Shown: positions 48,345 through 57,994, counted from the first letter of the stretch. The stretch is 64,000 nt of DNA from Pontibacter sp. SGAir0037 (GCF_005491705.1 NZ_CP028092.1:1798001-1862000); one strand, 5' to 3'. Numbers and translations: made by a program. Notes: generated by a model from the letters alone, not told the origin.

Positions 48345-49100
48345 ATGCGTAAATTTTTTAATCGAATGCCCTTAAAAAAAACGGCCCTTTTTTTACTCAG
48401 CTTTGTAGCTGTTTCTTTTACCTCCTGTATGAATGATTCTGAGGCTCCGGCACCGGCAGAGTATTCTTATGCATCTTTTTACCAGGCCTCACCCGATGCC
48501 CAGAATTTTAATATACTGGTAAACAATGTACGTGTAAATAATGATTTGTTCGGATACTCGAAATTTTATATCTATCAAAACTTCACGCCCGGAACATATA
48601 ACTTTAAATTCTCCCCTGCTACAACAACTGATCCAGGACCTTCCGTTGAAAAGTCTGTTTCTCTTGAAAAAGATAAAGTTTACTCCATTTTTACAATAGG
48701 GCTGAGAAGCCAGACGGCAGCATCAGGTAAAGGTCAGGAAGTGTTGGTGGTAGAAGATGAATTAGAGATTCCTGCAACGGGTAAGGCTGGTATCAGGGTT
48801 ATTCATCTTTCACCGGATGCACCAAGTGTGGATATCAAGACTGTAGGCACAACTCCTAACACGCTATTCTCTGATGTAGCATACAAAGAAGACACTGATT
48901 TTATGGAGGTAAACACAGGCAATGTTAAGCTTAACCTGGTGCATTCAGAAACAGGCGAAGTTTTATTTACTACACCAAATGAGCTCACGCTATCCGAAAA
49001 ACAAATTTATACAATTATTGTAAGAGGGATGGTGACTCCTCCGGCCAATAACACAAACAGCATTAACATACAGTTATACAGGAACTATCCTGACAGATAA
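48345..49100 (+). CDS. DUF4397 domain lipoprotein
   Basis: 251 residues, signal ending FTSC. The DUF4397 beta-sandwich pattern repeats: ASFYQASPDAQNFNILVN (about 43-60) and VIHLSPDAPSVDIK (about 153-166), each an Asp-Ala-Pro-type strand. The domain occurs in anti-sigma-like or adhesive extracytoplasmic proteins; function unknown. It has a long own leader and is followed at once by the 62-bp palindrome. Confidence 0.87.
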   Translation: MRKFFNRMPLKKTALFLLSFVAVSFTSCMNDSEAPAPAEYSYASFYQASPDAQNFNILVNNVRVNNDLFGYSKFYIYQNFTPGTYNFKFSPATTTDPGPSVEKSVSLEKDKVYSIFTIGLRSQTAASGKGQEVLVVEDELEIPATGKAGIRVIHLSPDAPSVDIKTVGTTPNTLFSDVAYKEDTDFMEVNTGNVKLNLVHSETGEVLFTTPNELTLSEKQIYTIIVRGMVTPPANNTNSINIQLYRNYPDR

Positions 49101-49113
49101 ATAACATTTATTA

Positions 49114-49175
49114 AAACCACCACTAAACAAGAACGCCAGCAAATATTTGCTGGCGTTCTTGTTTAGTGGTGGTTT
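49114..49175. terminator. 62-bp perfect palindrome, probable bidirectional terminator
   Basis: 49114-49144 is the exact reverse complement of 49145-49175 with no spacer (31 paired bases; in RNA about 29 pairs and a four-base loop). It starts 13 bases after the DUF4397 stop and lies before the convergent esterase gene. A and T runs flank it. It is the longest perfect stem in the window. Confidence 0.85.
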
Positions 49176-49318
49176 GTTTAACTATCAACTTGCTTATACT
49201 ATCATTTTAAACCAGGGGTGCAGCTTATTTTCAGGATATAAACAAGAGCTGAGAAAGAAGCCGGTTTAATTACAAAAGCAGCAAAAGGCAACAGACTTCT
49301 GCACTACATTAGATTCTG

Positions 49319-50107
49319 TTATTTTTTATGTGAAAACAGCCAGGGGAGCAACTCAGGCTCTTTAAAGGCATAGTCCCAGCTGTTATGGTTCACGCCGGGA
49401 TATACAGTAAATTTAACGTTACCTCCAGCTTTCTGAACTGCCTCCACCATAACCTCTGACTTCTCTACCGGAACAACACCATCCACTTCTCCATGAAACA
49501 CCCATAGCGGCACACGCTTTGCATATTTTTTAGCACCATCAGGATGACCACCGCCGCAAATCGGAAAAGCAGCAGCAAACTTCTTTGGCTTCCGGCGAAG
49601 CAATTCAAAAGTTCCCATGCCGCCCATTGATAAGCCTCCAATATAAAGCTGCTTCTTGTCTACTGAACCTGACTTTTCCAGTTCGTTTAAAAGGCCCAGC
49701 AGCGACTTCATGGCTTTGGTAGGTTCACCCGATTTCTGCAGATAATGAAAGCTTCGCTTTCCATTCTCGTCTGTTACAATGTTCACGTTTGACCAGTAAG
49801 AGTCTTTCGGACATTGCGGAAACACAACTATAGCAGGATATTGCTGCCTGTTCTGCGGCTCCAGGAATAACGTAGCGCCATATACCAGCTGCGACTCATT
49901 GTTATTTCCACGCTCCCCGGCACCATGTAAGACCATCACTAAAGGATATTTTTTTGCCGGATCGAAATTTTCGGGATACAGAATGCGGTAAGGCAGACTA
50001 TCGGCTTTGGCAACATATACTTTTCGCTGGTACATTTCCAGGTCCTGCGCCAACCCTCGCTGCAGGAAAAACATGCTTAAAAGCAGGAGAACAACTGTTT
50101 TCTTCAT
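49319..50107 (-). CDS. Secreted alpha/beta hydrolase, COG4099-type esterase/peptidase
   Basis: 262 residues from the ATG at 50107 (frame open to 50158, but the signal peptide MKKTVVLLLL begins here). Signal peptide 1-20. Catalytic Ser160 in GGLSMGG, Asp209 in HGEVDG and His241 in VNHNSW; oxyanion motif HGAGERGN (61-68). This predicted esterase/peptidase group (COG4099, dienelactone-hydrolase-like) often occurs in glycan loci and may remove ester groups from plant or microbial polysaccharide. Last gene of a four-gene minus-strand unit. Confidence 0.88.
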   Translation of the reverse strand: MKKTVVLLLLSMFFLQRGLAQDLEMYQRKVYVAKADSLPYRILYPENFDPAKKYPLVMVLHGAGERGNNNESQLVYGATLFLEPQNRQQYPAIVVFPQCPKDSYWSNVNIVTDENGKRSFHYLQKSGEPTKAMKSLLGLLNELEKSGSVDKKQLYIGGLSMGGMGTFELLRRKPKKFAAAFPICGGGHPDGAKKYAKRVPLWVFHGEVDGVVPVEKSEVMVEAVQKAGGNVKFTVYPGVNHNSWDYAFKEPELLPWLFSHKK

Positions 50108-50163
50108 TAGTGGAATTCTTAGTTTATCAGGAATAATGGAATAGTATAGGTAAAACAAATAAA

Positions 50164-50877
50164 TTAGTTTGTCAAGTTATCATGTAGCTGCCTTACTGCA
50201 ATGTTCCGGAAGCGATGTACCGCACCCGGTGCCCAGGATTCAAGGCCATTCCAGTCGAAAGCAGCAGGAGAGAACAGAGCCGTCCAGTGCGATTGAAACC
50301 CAATCATGCCCTCTGTTGCTTCGGCCGGGAAATCATTTGCCGGCTGCACCACGTCCCACATCTGCACACCGTTAATCCAGAGGGTTATGTGAGGTATGTC
50401 TCCTACCATGCGTATCCGGAACGAATTCCAATCGTTAGCTTTCCAAACCTTATCACGCCCTGCCGTTTCAGCCCCTTTGCTCACAGGCATGCGCTCGCCC
50501 AGCAGATAACCCGTACTGCCAGCTGTTTCGTCTAGCTCAATCTGGTAAGCTATACCGCTTTCGGACGAACGGATGAAAATGCCCCCATTGGAAAAAGAGT
50601 CTATTTTAGCCTCCAAATACAACTCAAAGTTTTTATACTTCCTGTCAGATAAAAGCACACCGCCCTGTCCGTATGGCTGTTGCCTTAGCACAATTGCTCC
50701 ATCTTCTACCTGTACATCAGGGGTTGTGCCTTGGTGCGTGGTTCTGCTGATGTGCCAGCCTTTCAGGTTTTTGCCGTTAAAAATAGGTTTGAAGCCATCA
50801 GGAACCTGAGCCTCTGCAACATGCAGGCAACAGATAAAAGCAGCCAGGCTACCGTAGCGTTTCAGATATCTTTTCAT
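50164..50877 (-). CDS. DUF1080 (3-keto-disaccharide hydrolase-like) secreted protein
   Basis: 237 residues with a signal peptide ending AEA-Q (about 23). The DUF1080 laminin-G-like beta sandwich opens with FKPIFNGKNLKGWHI (about 29-43) and holds GGIFIRSS and LWINGVQMWDV. Some members hydrolyse 3-keto-glycosides made by sugar oxidation. It starts one base before the SUMF1-like gene ends, so they are co-transcribed. Whether this one is a hydrolase or only binds sugar is not determined. Confidence 0.87.
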   Translation of the reverse strand: MKRYLKRYGSLAAFICCLHVAEAQVPDGFKPIFNGKNLKGWHISRTTHQGTTPDVQVEDGAIVLRQQPYGQGGVLLSDRKYKNFELYLEAKIDSFSNGGIFIRSSESGIAYQIELDETAGSTGYLLGERMPVSKGAETAGRDKVWKANDWNSFRIRMVGDIPHITLWINGVQMWDVVQPANDFPAEATEGMIGFQSHWTALFSPAAFDWNGLESWAPGAVHRFRNIAVRQLHDNLTN

Positions 50878-50878
50878 G

Positions 50879-51718
50879 CTAATTTCCCTGTTTCTTTACT
50901 TCCATTACAAGCCTGAAACCAACATCAAATCCGTTCCCTGGTCCTGCAGCGTGCGTCATATAAGTAGCGTTTTTCACATCACCTGTAAAAGAAGCTCCTT
51001 TAAGTACATGCACTTTACCTGAAGTTGGAGGTACGGGATCCGCAAAAATTTTTTCGTTGTAATAGTCCTGCACCCACTCCCAAACATTTCCCAGCATATC
51101 GTACAGCCCCCACGCATTCGGTTTCTTCTGTCCGGCTTCTAGCGTAGTTTTACCGCCTAACACTGCAGTAGCTCCAATTTCTGACCAGGCAATATCATCT
51201 TCTGCCCCTGCTCTGGCAGCATATTCCCATTCAAACTCACTTGGTAAACGATAATGGTGCAATTTGTCGAGCTTATTCAGCTTTTTTATGAAAGCCTGCG
51301 TTTGCTGCCAGGTAATATTCTCTACAGGGTGTTTAGCAGCATTTCCTGTTACTTTTTCGCCCTGAAAAAAAGCAGGGTTCTCTCCCATTACTTTTAGCCA
51401 CTGCTCCTGTGTTACCTCAAACTTACCTATATAAAAAGCCTTCTCTATGCTAACAGGAAAACCAGGCCTTGCAGCCTGCTGTGCCATTTCATGGGCAAGC
51501 TGATATACAGTGTCTGGCAGACTTCTGCGGTTTGGATCTTGCCGCTGCGGTTTTCCGACAGTTGGCTGATACCTGCCGACTACCATACTCCCGGGCCTGA
51601 TCAGTATAAACTCTATTCCGAGACTATTGGTATAGGTAGCCTCCTGTGCATACAGCCCACTCCCACAGGCAAGGCAAAAAAACAGCAGTAATAGGGGCAA
51701 CTTCAGTTGTATCGGCAT
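50879..51718 (-). CDS. Secreted SUMF1 (FGE-sulfatase) domain protein without the FGE cysteines
   Basis: 279 residues with signal (1-24). The SUMF1 fold is clear: SLGIEFILIRPGSMVVG, FEVTQEQW, YRLPSEFEWEYAAR and GNVWEWVQD. In true formylglycine-generating enzymes two Cys near the C-terminal RGGSY segment are catalytic. Here that place reads HVLKGASFTGDVKN and no paired Cys is present, so it cannot make formylglycine. It is likely a structural or sugar-binding member, as in many Bacteroidota. Unit order: cytochrome, this gene (18 bases later), DUF1080, esterase. Confidence 0.88.
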   Translation of the reverse strand: MPIQLKLPLLLLFFCLACGSGLYAQEATYTNSLGIEFILIRPGSMVVGRYQPTVGKPQRQDPNRRSLPDTVYQLAHEMAQQAARPGFPVSIEKAFYIGKFEVTQEQWLKVMGENPAFFQGEKVTGNAAKHPVENITWQQTQAFIKKLNKLDKLHHYRLPSEFEWEYAARAGAEDDIAWSEIGATAVLGGKTTLEAGQKKPNAWGLYDMLGNVWEWVQDYYNEKIFADPVPPTSGKVHVLKGASFTGDVKNATYMTHAAGPGNGFDVGFRLVMEVKKQGN

Positions 51719-51736
51719 CAGATATAAATTTAGCAG

Positions 51737-54064
51737 TTACTTCTTTGCATCTGAATCTTCTCCCTCTCCCCAGTTGGTCCTTTCGGCACGCCCCAGTTTG
51801 AAAATCTCCAGCATCTGCAGGGTCATCCCTTCCGGAATAGTGGGTGTGTTGGCTCTGACAGTCTTTACTTCTCCCGGTGTAACAATTGAGGCGTTGTTGC
51901 CTAACTCACTGCTGTTGCGGATGTAGCTTACCACTGCTGCAATCCATTCATCATCCTGGTGCGACATGCCCGGCATCATATTCGGATATGTTTTCCCGTC
52001 GACGGGTCCTCTCAAGCCGTTCAGCATTAACTGCAGCAGCAGGGTCTTATCTCCTTTTACACGCGGTGAACCAACCAATGGAGGTGCAGGCATTTCGTCT
52101 CCGCCTAACTGGCGGCCCCGGCCATCTGCACCATGGCAGTTCGAGCATAGTTGCTTAAAGATTGTAGCGCCATTCGTTACCAATTCTCTATCAGCAGGAC
52201 CAAGATTCCGCGTTCTTTCGCGCTCTGCCGCCAGCACTTTCTGAGTTTCGGCAAAGGTCTGGTAAGAATACTGCATAAGCTCATTATCAGGATTTTCTGC
52301 CAGCAACTCTTTTACTGTAGCCTGTGCTTTTCTGGATATGTTACCTCGCAGCGATAGCATTAGCTGAATGCGCACCTCTGCACTGGCATCTTGCTTTAAA
52401 GCGGCTACACGGTCTATAACTTCCTGGTCGTTTTGCTTTATAAAAAGTTCGCTTACCCAGACAGCGGTTTTCCGAACCTGTGGATCCGGATCGGCAAAGG
52501 CGCTGAACAAGGTTTTCTTATCTATCGCCTCCATTCCCTCCAGTGTCCACAGCGCATGGATGCGGGCCAGCGCGTTCGACTTCTCTTTTGAAGAACCGCT
52601 TTCTCCTAAAGCCATTTGCTTCAGAGCTGGAATAACAGAGCGGTCGTTCCGTACAATAAGCAGTTGCTGCGCATTGTCGCGCCACCAGCCATTCGGGTGA
52701 TACAGGTGATTTACCAGTTGGGCTGCCGGCTCATTTAACATGTTTGGCTTTTTCTGATCCGGTTTAAAATCTTCGTGCACCACACGATAGATGCGCCCCA
52801 TTCCCCTGTTCTTATATAATTCTTTATCCTGTATAATTTTGTGCAGGTATGTACCGGGGCCCGACCATTCGCTTTCCTGTATAATGCCATGATACATATC
52901 TACAATGTAAAAGGCACCATCCGGTCCGGTATAGGTATTGATCGGGCGAAAATTCATATCCGCTGAAGCCAGCCAGTCTTTCTCCCGGTACACATTATCG
53001 ATGTAATTCTTACCGTCTCTGTTTGTAACTCTGCCTCTCTTGATGATTCTGCCAACCGGTTCAGGTATAAAGTAATCGCCCTGCATATCGGCGGGTAAGC
53101 GGTCGCCCCGGAAAATAGATTGACCGCAACCGGAGGTAAAATGGCTCAGGGTGCTGTCTGGCCGCAAAGCATCAGGGCCGCCTTGTGCATCTATGGTACC
53201 GATAACAGGCCAGGGCACCGCAAATTCAGGAGTATATTGATCTTTGAAGTTAAGGGCTCCGTAGGCTGGCATTTGCTGAATCTGAACTGCCGGCAAACCA
53301 GGCCCAGCCTCAGAATAAAACAACTGCCCGTAGTTGTTGGTTGTCATCCCCCACTGGCCAATCATATTGTCTACCAATGTATCAGCTACCAGCGCACCAT
53401 TCTTATACTTGAATCTGAGGTTGTCGCGGGAGGGGTAAATCCAGTTGTCCAGGTTCCAGAGCAAGCCGCCATTCTGATGCTCCAGGTTCCGTACGTCCAG
53501 CACATCATTCCGGAAAACGATTTTCTTTTCGTCAGCTTTACCGTCGCCGTTGGTATCGCGGTAGCTCCAGATATGCTGCACATTTGTTTCCTGCACCAGC
53601 ACCTGATCGCCAACGGGAAGCACTACACGGGGCAGCAACAGGCTGTCGGCAAAAATGGTGGCTTTGTCCATCCTGCCGTCTCCGTTGGTATCTTCCAGCA
53701 GCTTTATCCTGCTGGTTTTCTCAAACTGGCCGGTTCCTTCGGCATCCTTCATGTAGGTGTTCATTTCAGCCACATACATTCTACCGTTACCGTCCCAGGA
53801 AATAGCCACCGGTTCCTGCACCATCGGCTCGCTTGCCACCAACTCTACCCGATAACCAGGAGGCAGCTGCATTTTAGCTATACTCTCTTCCGGCGATAAA
53901 GGAGTAGCAGGCGGATTCTGATCAACTACTTTTCGCTCGAAATCTTCCTCACCAGAAGAAGTTATTCCAGAACCACAACCTGTCAGCCAGAAAAGTGCAC
54001 AGGCAGCGTAAAGAGCTACCTTCTTTTGTTTCGAAATAATGTTTAAACCTGCTCTCAAATACAT
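51737..54064 (-). CDS. PVC-type membrane-bound dehydrogenase/heme protein with HEAT repeats and cytochrome c domain
   Basis: 775 residues from the ATG at 54064; a longer start at 54112 would overlap the hairpin terminating the GH3 unit and is unlikely. Lipobox LTGC (about 28-31). Residues 65-400 form a beta-propeller dehydrogenase-like domain with calcium-binding-type loops DTNGDGRMD and DTNGDGKAD. HEAT-like repeats follow (about 480-620). The C-terminus is a cytochrome c: Cys640-Ser-Asn-Cys643-His644 and distal Met in MMPGM. These PVC-type proteins are typical of Planctomycetes and Bacteroidota glycan loci and probably oxidise sugars outside the cytoplasm. First gene of the four-gene unit. 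Confidence 0.9.
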   Translation of the reverse strand: MYLRAGLNIISKQKKVALYAACALFWLTGCGSGITSSGEEDFERKVVDQNPPATPLSPEESIAKMQLPPGYRVELVASEPMVQEPVAISWDGNGRMYVAEMNTYMKDAEGTGQFEKTSRIKLLEDTNGDGRMDKATIFADSLLLPRVVLPVGDQVLVQETNVQHIWSYRDTNGDGKADEKKIVFRNDVLDVRNLEHQNGGLLWNLDNWIYPSRDNLRFKYKNGALVADTLVDNMIGQWGMTTNNYGQLFYSEAGPGLPAVQIQQMPAYGALNFKDQYTPEFAVPWPVIGTIDAQGGPDALRPDSTLSHFTSGCGQSIFRGDRLPADMQGDYFIPEPVGRIIKRGRVTNRDGKNYIDNVYREKDWLASADMNFRPINTYTGPDGAFYIVDMYHGIIQESEWSGPGTYLHKIIQDKELYKNRGMGRIYRVVHEDFKPDQKKPNMLNEPAAQLVNHLYHPNGWWRDNAQQLLIVRNDRSVIPALKQMALGESGSSKEKSNALARIHALWTLEGMEAIDKKTLFSAFADPDPQVRKTAVWVSELFIKQNDQEVIDRVAALKQDASAEVRIQLMLSLRGNISRKAQATVKELLAENPDNELMQYSYQTFAETQKVLAAERERTRNLGPADRELVTNGATIFKQLCSNCHGADGRGRQLGGDEMPAPPLVGSPRVKGDKTLLLQLMLNGLRGPVDGKTYPNMMPGMSHQDDEWIAAVVSYIRNSSELGNNASIVTPGEVKTVRANTPTIPEGMTLQMLEIFKLGRAERTNWGEGEDSDAKK

Positions 54065-54106
54065 GTGTATATTTTCTCCGCTAGTTCTTCTAGAATTTTG
54101 AATGAT

Positions 54107-54144
54107 CAGCAAGGGCCTGCTTTAGTTAAAACAGGCCCTTGCTG
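54107..54144 (-). terminator. Terminator of the GH3 unit
   Basis: 13-base perfect stem (54107-54119 / 54132-54144, CAGCAAGGGCCTG and complement), 12-base loop. It lies between the GH3 stop at 54180 and the next start at 54064, so the glycan-hydrolase unit ends here. No long T-run on the minus strand (TGATCATTCAAAATT follows), so it is imperfect as an intrinsic terminator. Confidence 0.7.
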
Positions 54145-54179
54145 CATGATCTTAAGCCTCCCGGTTAGGAGATGCCGCT

Positions 54180-56528
54180 TTATTCTCCCTGAACTGTAAA
54201 GTCTGCTTCCTGTACCTGGGCTGAATTGGTGCCTACAAACACTTTAAAAGCCCCCGGCTCGAGCACCTGCTCCAGTTCATAATTGTAGAACATTAAGTCT
54301 TCAGGTGTAATTCTGAATGTAACTGTTTTACTCTCTCCCTTCTTCAGGAAGATTTTCTGAAAGTTTTTAAGCTCCTTTACAGGCCGTGTTACAGAGCCTA
54401 CCACATCCTGCACGTACAGCTGCACCACTTCCTCGCCATCGTAGTTGCCGGTATTCCGGACGTCTACCTTCACCTCCAGCGCCTCATTGGCACGGATGGT
54501 CGTTTTGCTCAGTTGCGGTTTGGAGTAGCTGAAAGTAGTATAGCTCAATCCATAGCCAAAAGGATAAAGCGGCTCATTGGTTACATCCATATACCGCGAC
54601 TTATACTTATCGAGCAGTTCCCCGTTGAACGGACGACCTGTGCTTTTGTGGTTATAATAGATCGGCACCTGCCCAACTACCTCCGGAAATGTCATGGTGA
54701 TTTTACCAGAAGGGTTGTAGAGGCCGAAGAGCACATCGGCAATAGCATTGCCGCCTTGCGTACCCGAGAACCAGGTCTGCAGAATAGCATCTGCGTTTTT
54801 ATCTTCCCAGCTCAGCGCCAAAGGTCTGCCGCTCATCAGCACCACCACCATCGGTTTACCGGTTTTCTTCAGTGCTTTCAGAAGTTCCAGTTGCTGGCCC
54901 GGTAAAGTAATATCTGAACGGCTGGCGGCTTCCCCGCTCATCCCCTGCGATTCTCCTACCACGGCTACCACAACATCAGAATTGCGGGCTACCTTTACCG
55001 CCTCCTGTATCATTGCTTCCGCTGAACGTTTGTCTATATCGAGTTCTCCTCCATGTGCGTTCAGGCGGCTGATCATCTGCTGATCGTCTGCAATGTTGGC
55101 TCCTTTAGCGTAGTTGATCTTAACTTTATTGCCAACCACGTTACGTATCCCCTGCTCTACCGACACAGCCTGTTTCCAGTCGCCGGCACCGCTCCAGTTA
55201 CCGATCATGTCCCGTTGACTGTTAACCAGCGGCCCCACCAGTGCAATAGAACCAGCCTGCTTTAAAGGAAGTATGTTGTTCTGGTTTTTCAGCAATACCA
55301 TGGTTTTACGGGCTATATCACGGGAAGCATCCACGAATTCCTTTTTCATGATGGTGCTGGTAGCACGGCTTTCGTCGGTATAGCGGTACGGGTCTTCGAA
55401 GAGGCCCAACTTGTATTTTGCTTCCAGAATGCGGCGAACGGCCGTATCCAGTTCTTCCATAGTTACACGGCCTTCCTGCACAGACTTGTTCAGGTTGTTC
55501 AGGAATACCTCCCCTACCATATCCATGTCAGTACCTGCTTTCAGGGATAGTTCACCAGCTTTTGCCTCGTCGCCCACACCATGTGCTACCATTTCATTAA
55601 TGGCGGTATAGTCTGTTACCACAAAACCGTTAAAGCCCCACTGCTTGCGGAGCAGGTCAGTCATCAGCCATTTATTTCCAGTGGCAGGAATACCATTAAT
55701 CTCGTTGAAGGATGTCATTACTGTACCGGCACCGGCATCTACAGCCGCTTTGTATGGCGGCAGGTACTCCTGGTACATGCGATGCATACTCATATCTACA
55801 GTATTATAGTCGCGGCCGGCTTCTGCAGCGCCATAAAGGGCAAAGTGCTTTACACAAGCCATAACCGTGTTAAACTTTGCCAGGTCATCGCCCTGATAGC
55901 CTTTCACCATTGCTTTGGCCACCTGTGCTCCATACCAGGTATCTTCGCCGGCCCCTTCGGCTACACGTCCCCATCGCGGATCACGGGCAATATCTACCAT
56001 CGGCGAGAACACCCAGTTCAGGCCATCGGCACTAGCCTCTTCTGCGGCAATACGTGCACTGGTTTCGATGGCATTCAGGTCCCAGCTGGCAGCCAGACCA
56101 AGTGGAATCGGGAAAATGGTTCTGTGCCCATGTATAACATCGTAACCAAACAGCAAAGGAATACCCAAACGTGTTTTTGTGACTGCCATTTCCTGTAATT
56201 TACGGGCAGCTAAAGGCGTAAAAGTATTAAACACGCCTCCAATCAGGCCTTTTTGTATCTTCTCATCCACATTCTCGCTCACAATTGGCCCGGTAACATC
56301 AAACCCGACTGCCGCCAGGTTCAATTGACCGATCTTCTCTTCTACTGTCATTTTAGCTATCAATTCACTGATAAACCTGTCCATTTCAGGATCAGCAGTT
56401 GCACTGGTAGCGGTTGGTGTTACCGTAGCTGTTGTTGAAGCAGAAGTATTTGCATTATCCGGCTGTGTTACGTTTTGTGAACATGCCATGCAGGCCAGGA
56501 TGAGGAAAGCGGTATTAAATTTTTTCAT
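54180..56528 (-). CDS. bglX: Glycoside hydrolase family 3 beta-glucosidase
   Basis: 782 residues. Lipoprotein signal ending LACMAC with a Thr/Ala-rich linker (20-46). The GH3 TIM barrel carries the nucleophile Asp306 in GFVVTDY and KHF (227-229); the alpha/beta sandwich domain and a C-terminal fibronectin-III-like domain follow. It releases terminal glucose from beta-glucosides in the periplasm. The BglX-like size suggests oligosaccharide substrates. It follows two GH144-type genes (45-base gap), so beta-1,2-linked oligosaccharides are likely; other linkages cannot be excluded. Confidence 0.94.
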   Translation of the reverse strand: MKKFNTAFLILACMACSQNVTQPDNANTSASTTATVTPTATSATADPEMDRFISELIAKMTVEEKIGQLNLAAVGFDVTGPIVSENVDEKIQKGLIGGVFNTFTPLAARKLQEMAVTKTRLGIPLLFGYDVIHGHRTIFPIPLGLAASWDLNAIETSARIAAEEASADGLNWVFSPMVDIARDPRWGRVAEGAGEDTWYGAQVAKAMVKGYQGDDLAKFNTVMACVKHFALYGAAEAGRDYNTVDMSMHRMYQEYLPPYKAAVDAGAGTVMTSFNEINGIPATGNKWLMTDLLRKQWGFNGFVVTDYTAINEMVAHGVGDEAKAGELSLKAGTDMDMVGEVFLNNLNKSVQEGRVTMEELDTAVRRILEAKYKLGLFEDPYRYTDESRATSTIMKKEFVDASRDIARKTMVLLKNQNNILPLKQAGSIALVGPLVNSQRDMIGNWSGAGDWKQAVSVEQGIRNVVGNKVKINYAKGANIADDQQMISRLNAHGGELDIDKRSAEAMIQEAVKVARNSDVVVAVVGESQGMSGEAASRSDITLPGQQLELLKALKKTGKPMVVVLMSGRPLALSWEDKNADAILQTWFSGTQGGNAIADVLFGLYNPSGKITMTFPEVVGQVPIYYNHKSTGRPFNGELLDKYKSRYMDVTNEPLYPFGYGLSYTTFSYSKPQLSKTTIRANEALEVKVDVRNTGNYDGEEVVQLYVQDVVGSVTRPVKELKNFQKIFLKKGESKTVTFRITPEDLMFYNYELEQVLEPGAFKVFVGTNSAQVQEADFTVQGE

Positions 56529-56573
56529 TCTCTATGGAAGGATTAGCAATTGCTAAAAGGTTAGTAAATAATT

Positions 56574-57983
56574 CTAATTAAGTTTCGGACTTTCAAAGCC
56601 AAGTTTCTTTAGGCCGGACTGTACTTCAGGACAACTCATGAAAAGATCCCAGAGCAATCCGCTTCGCTGGTTCTCGATCATCACCACAATAGGTCCCTGG
56701 TCTATGCCCAGGTAGCGTGGCGGGTTCCAGTTTTCTTTAAGGCTATAGGCATCGTAAAAGCCATACTTGCCCCACATTTTATCACCCAAATCTTCGTAAA
56801 GATGCCGGATAACCTGCATCGATTCCTTTGGTGTATAAGGATAGGACGAAAGAGCCGCTGTAGGAGAAATTACTCCCAGATCTTCCTGCGGGCTGTGCCC
56901 TGCATAACCTCTCGGAGAGTAGCTGGAGGTAAAGCCCCAGGCATTTGCGCCATAGCCTTCAAAATTTTTAGGATTATCGATAGCATATGCCCGGTGAATG
57001 AGGGTGTGATTTACATTATGCTGCCAGTAATCTGCATAGCGGTCTTTAAGGCCGCGCGGGTCCAGACCTAGGTAAGAGTAATGAGCCCAGAACAAAGGCC
57101 CGACTCCCCCCTGCTGCCCGTTATGTTCTAAAGCGATCTTGTACCCGTAACGCTCTGTATTGTTTTTAATAGCTCCGTTTCTGGCCCATCCTTCGTGGTA
57201 AACTTCAGCGGGAATTGTATGTGTGGGAGAAGCAGCCGCCAGTACATACATGATCAGGCACTCATTGTACCCTGACACTGCAAAGTTCATTTCCCAGCCA
57301 TAGCTAGGTGACCAGTGCCAGTAGAGTGCATTTGTGTTATTTCGGTACCAATCCCACTCAACCCCTTCCCAAAGTCTGTTGATTTGTGCTGCCAGTGCCT
57401 TCTCCTGTGCATTTCCATCAGCAAAATATTGCCGCACACACAGAAGCCCCTGCACCAAAAAAGCAGACTCTACCAGGTCGCCGCCATTATCTTTCCTGCT
57501 GAAGGGTTTTACTTTTCCTGTTTCCCCCTGTATCCAGTGCGGCCAGGCGCCATGAAATCTGTCGGCTTTCTCCAAATAGTTGATTGCCTTCTGTAAACGC
57601 TGAAAGCCTTCTTCGCGCGTAATAAAACCCCGCTCTATCCCGACCAATATGGCCATCACACCAAAACCAGACGCCCCTGTGGTTATTACATTCTGATCGT
57701 TTTCAGGATAATGATCATCCAAATGTATACGTTCTCTCGCCAGGCCAGAAGTTGGTTCAGCTCCATCCCAGAAATACTGAAATGTGTTTTTCTGTACCAG
57801 CGTCAGCAGTTGCTCGTCGCTTAGCCGAGCTGTGGATTCTTCTGCTACGGCTGTAGACTGTGCAGGGCTTTGGTTACAGCTGTTCAAAAACAGCGCGCCT
57901 GACACAAGCAAAGCCTGTGCAGCCACAGTAGCATATTTTTTAAAGGCTGTGTTTGATTTCGTAGTGTTAAGTGTATTGTTCAT
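56574..57983 (-). CDS. GH144-family beta-1,2-glucanase-like protein (Glycoamylase domain), lipoprotein
   Basis: 469 residues. Lipobox LNSC (Cys36). The catalytic (alpha/alpha)6 domain begins with FQYFWDGAEPTSGLARER and includes TTGASGFGVMAI, FHGAWPHW and YWHWSP, ending GPIVVMIENQRSGLLWDLF. These are signatures of the former 'putative glucoamylase' PF10091 group, in which GH144 endo-beta-1,2-glucanases of Bacteroidota were found. It has no extra N-terminal domain. It is a diverged tandem copy of the next gene upstream (57995), with 11 bases between them. Confidence 0.88.
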   Translation of the reverse strand: MNNTLNTTKSNTAFKKYATVAAQALLVSGALFLNSCNQSPAQSTAVAEESTARLSDEQLLTLVQKNTFQYFWDGAEPTSGLARERIHLDDHYPENDQNVITTGASGFGVMAILVGIERGFITREEGFQRLQKAINYLEKADRFHGAWPHWIQGETGKVKPFSRKDNGGDLVESAFLVQGLLCVRQYFADGNAQEKALAAQINRLWEGVEWDWYRNNTNALYWHWSPSYGWEMNFAVSGYNECLIMYVLAAASPTHTIPAEVYHEGWARNGAIKNNTERYGYKIALEHNGQQGGVGPLFWAHYSYLGLDPRGLKDRYADYWQHNVNHTLIHRAYAIDNPKNFEGYGANAWGFTSSYSPRGYAGHSPQEDLGVISPTAALSSYPYTPKESMQVIRHLYEDLGDKMWGKYGFYDAYSLKENWNPPRYLGIDQGPIVVMIENQRSGLLWDLFMSCPEVQSGLKKLGFESPKLN

Positions 57984-57994
57984 TTTTATATTTT

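Noticed and set aside
50879..51718. Sulfatase-activating formylglycine enzyme
   Set aside because: The two catalytic Cys are absent and no sulfatase is encoded in the window.
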